A model generated the notes under the pieces. That model searched no databases. It worked only from the letters and a program-made list of their open reading frames with translations, and was not told the DNA's origin. This document shows positions 4,252-5,199 of a DNA stretch of 5,199 nt, piece after piece. A program made the translations under genes and the position numbers. The stretch spans positions 1 through 5,199 of the forward strand of contig JAEXXW010000142.1 in the NCBI GenBank assembly GCA_023405565.1. The letters are read 5' to 3'. This DNA is from Pseudomonadota bacterium. Lineage in GTDB: Bacteria; Pseudomonadota; Alphaproteobacteria; Rhizobiales; Xanthobacteraceae. The first letter of the stretch is position 1. Each line of letters begins with the position of its first letter.

Positions 4252-5199
4252 GTGTTGGGAATTTGTTGCGTTCGTTTTGATGACGTTGGAATTCGTATAC
4301 CGACAATCCTGTGGACCGCGATGGCCATGACATTGGCGGGGCCTGCCGATGTCATCGCGCAGGTTTTGCCCGTACCGGCCAAGCAGTCCGACGTCTGCAA
4401 GTCCGATGACGACGACGGCGATGACGACAAGCCCGTGCCGTTGTGGAAGAGATTCGCCTGGGAAGGCGCGTGTTTCGAATTGTCGGGCGAGCTGTCGGCC
4501 GTCTACCAGAAACAGAAAAACTCAAACGGACGCATTCCGGTCCTGACCACGCGGCAAGGCGGTCTCACCAATGCCAGTGAAGTTGGCACATTCGATGCCA
4601 GCATTCGTGTCGATACGACACGCAAGACATCGCTCGGCGATCTGAAAACCGGTTTCGAGGTTCAATACGAAAAGACCACGGTGGATTCCGGCAACGGCAT
4701 TGCGACGCTGATCGAGGGCATCGTGACCTGGGCCGGTTTCAAGGGCGGCTACACCGACAGTCAGATGAATTTCTGGTCCGGCGATTTCCAGTTTTCGGCG
4801 ACGGCGCCGCAGCGCACGGTTGGTCTTGCAGGCTACGAATTCAAGCTGAACGACAACTGGACCTTCACGCTGGCCTACGAAACCGGTCTTCCGACATCAC
4901 AAACCGGCTTGTCTGATTTCGTCACCGTCTATCCGCAGGATCCGGTGGCCAGCGCAAAGCTCTATTACGAAAAGGATGATGTGGAATTCCAATTGTCCGG
5001 CATGGTGCATGAGTTGCGGATCGATGGCAGTCATCCGCGGCTTGCTCTTCTCAACCGTGCGCATTCATTCGTCGAACCGGGGTGGGCGACGACCGCCGGC
5101 CTGACCTTGCCGGTGAAATGGGGCGAGGACGGTAGTGCCTTCAGCATGCAGGCGACCTATGCCGTCAACGCGTCTTCCTATCTCGGCACGGTGGCGGAT
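4252..5199 (+). CDS. Outer membrane porin, Porin_2-like (3' partial)
   Basis: An uninterrupted frame of 316 codons running off the right edge. It begins with a probable Sec signal peptide: a hydrophobic core TILWTAMAMTLAG (residues 18-30) and likely cleavage near VIAQ (34-37). The mature N-terminus VLPVPAKQSDVCK is followed by an Asp-rich segment (52-59) and then GACFELSGELSAVYQ (72-86), which parallels the start of the first strand in Rhizobiales porins; Cys49 and Cys74 could form the family's N-terminal disulfide. VTWAGFKGGYTDSQMNFWSGDF and LAGYEFKLNDNWTFTLAYETG show the alternating, aromatic-rich pattern of outer membrane beta strands and resemble the Porin_2 AGF...GxxxSFFDF region. It would form a diffusion channel for small solutes. 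The start is uncertain: GTG 4252 has the best ribosome binding site, with ATG 4231, TTG 4255 and ATG 4321 as alternatives. The sequence is divergent from typical members, so the family call is moderate. Confidence 0.78.
   Translation, partial: MLGICCVRFDDVGIRIPTILWTAMAMTLAGPADVIAQVLPVPAKQSDVCKSDDDDGDDDKPVPLWKRFAWEGACFELSGELSAVYQKQKNSNGRIPVLTTRQGGLTNASEVGTFDASIRVDTTRKTSLGDLKTGFEVQYEKTTVDSGNGIATLIEGIVTWAGFKGGYTDSQMNFWSGDFQFSATAPQRTVGLAGYEFKLNDNWTFTLAYETGLPTSQTGLSDFVTVYPQDPVASAKLYYEKDDVEFQLSGMVHELRIDGSHPRLALLNRAHSFVEPGWATTAGLTLPVKWGEDGSAFSMQATYAVNASSYLGTVAD

Overview
The window carries the 3' part of a SUF iron-sulfur cluster assembly operon and a short accessory stretch after it, all read on the + strand. 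GC-rich codon use, the gene order sufD-sufS-sufT-sufA, a TfoX-N-domain protein of the type common in Rhizobiales, a porin resembling the Rhizobiales Porin_2 family, and an intergenic palindromic repeat of the GTCATGCCCGGC...ACGTCTT type together point to an alphaproteobacterium, probably the Bradyrhizobium/Rhodopseudomonas/Afipia group. This assignment is inference from familiarity, not from a search.

Region 1 (1-3031) is a tightly packed polycistron: sufD (5' end outside the window), sufS after a 4-nt gap, sufT (MIP18/DUF59 family) overlapping sufS by ATGA, and a VOC/glyoxalase-fold gene with a TTG start 7 nt after sufT. SufS takes sulfur from cysteine as a persulfide. SufD is part of the SufBCD scaffold that builds the cluster. 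SufT is an auxiliary maturation factor. SufA, further on, is an A-type carrier that passes clusters to apoproteins. The VOC protein is the unexpected member, with no established role in the pathway.

Region 2 (3032-3151) separates the VOC gene from sufA. It holds a weak terminator-like hairpin, a candidate promoter, a 13-bp palindrome and a leader hairpin just ahead of a good ribosome binding site, so sufA may have its own transcription start. sufA (3152-3535) is complete.

Region 3 (3536-3714) has no gene. It is mostly an elaborate head-to-head pair of palindromes (3567-3687), probably a member of a dispersed chromosomal repeat family.

Region 4 (3715-5199) holds a TfoX N-domain protein with a long, very basic tail and, 33 nt later in the same frame, the first 316 codons of a divergent porin running off the right edge. 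The porin has an aspartate-rich segment just after its signal peptide, and its ribosome binding site lies in a possible hairpin.

I see no clear sign of a wholly new system. The items most worth checking are the VOC gene inside the suf operon, the basic tail on the TfoX-like protein, the nested palindrome and the Asp-rich porin segment.
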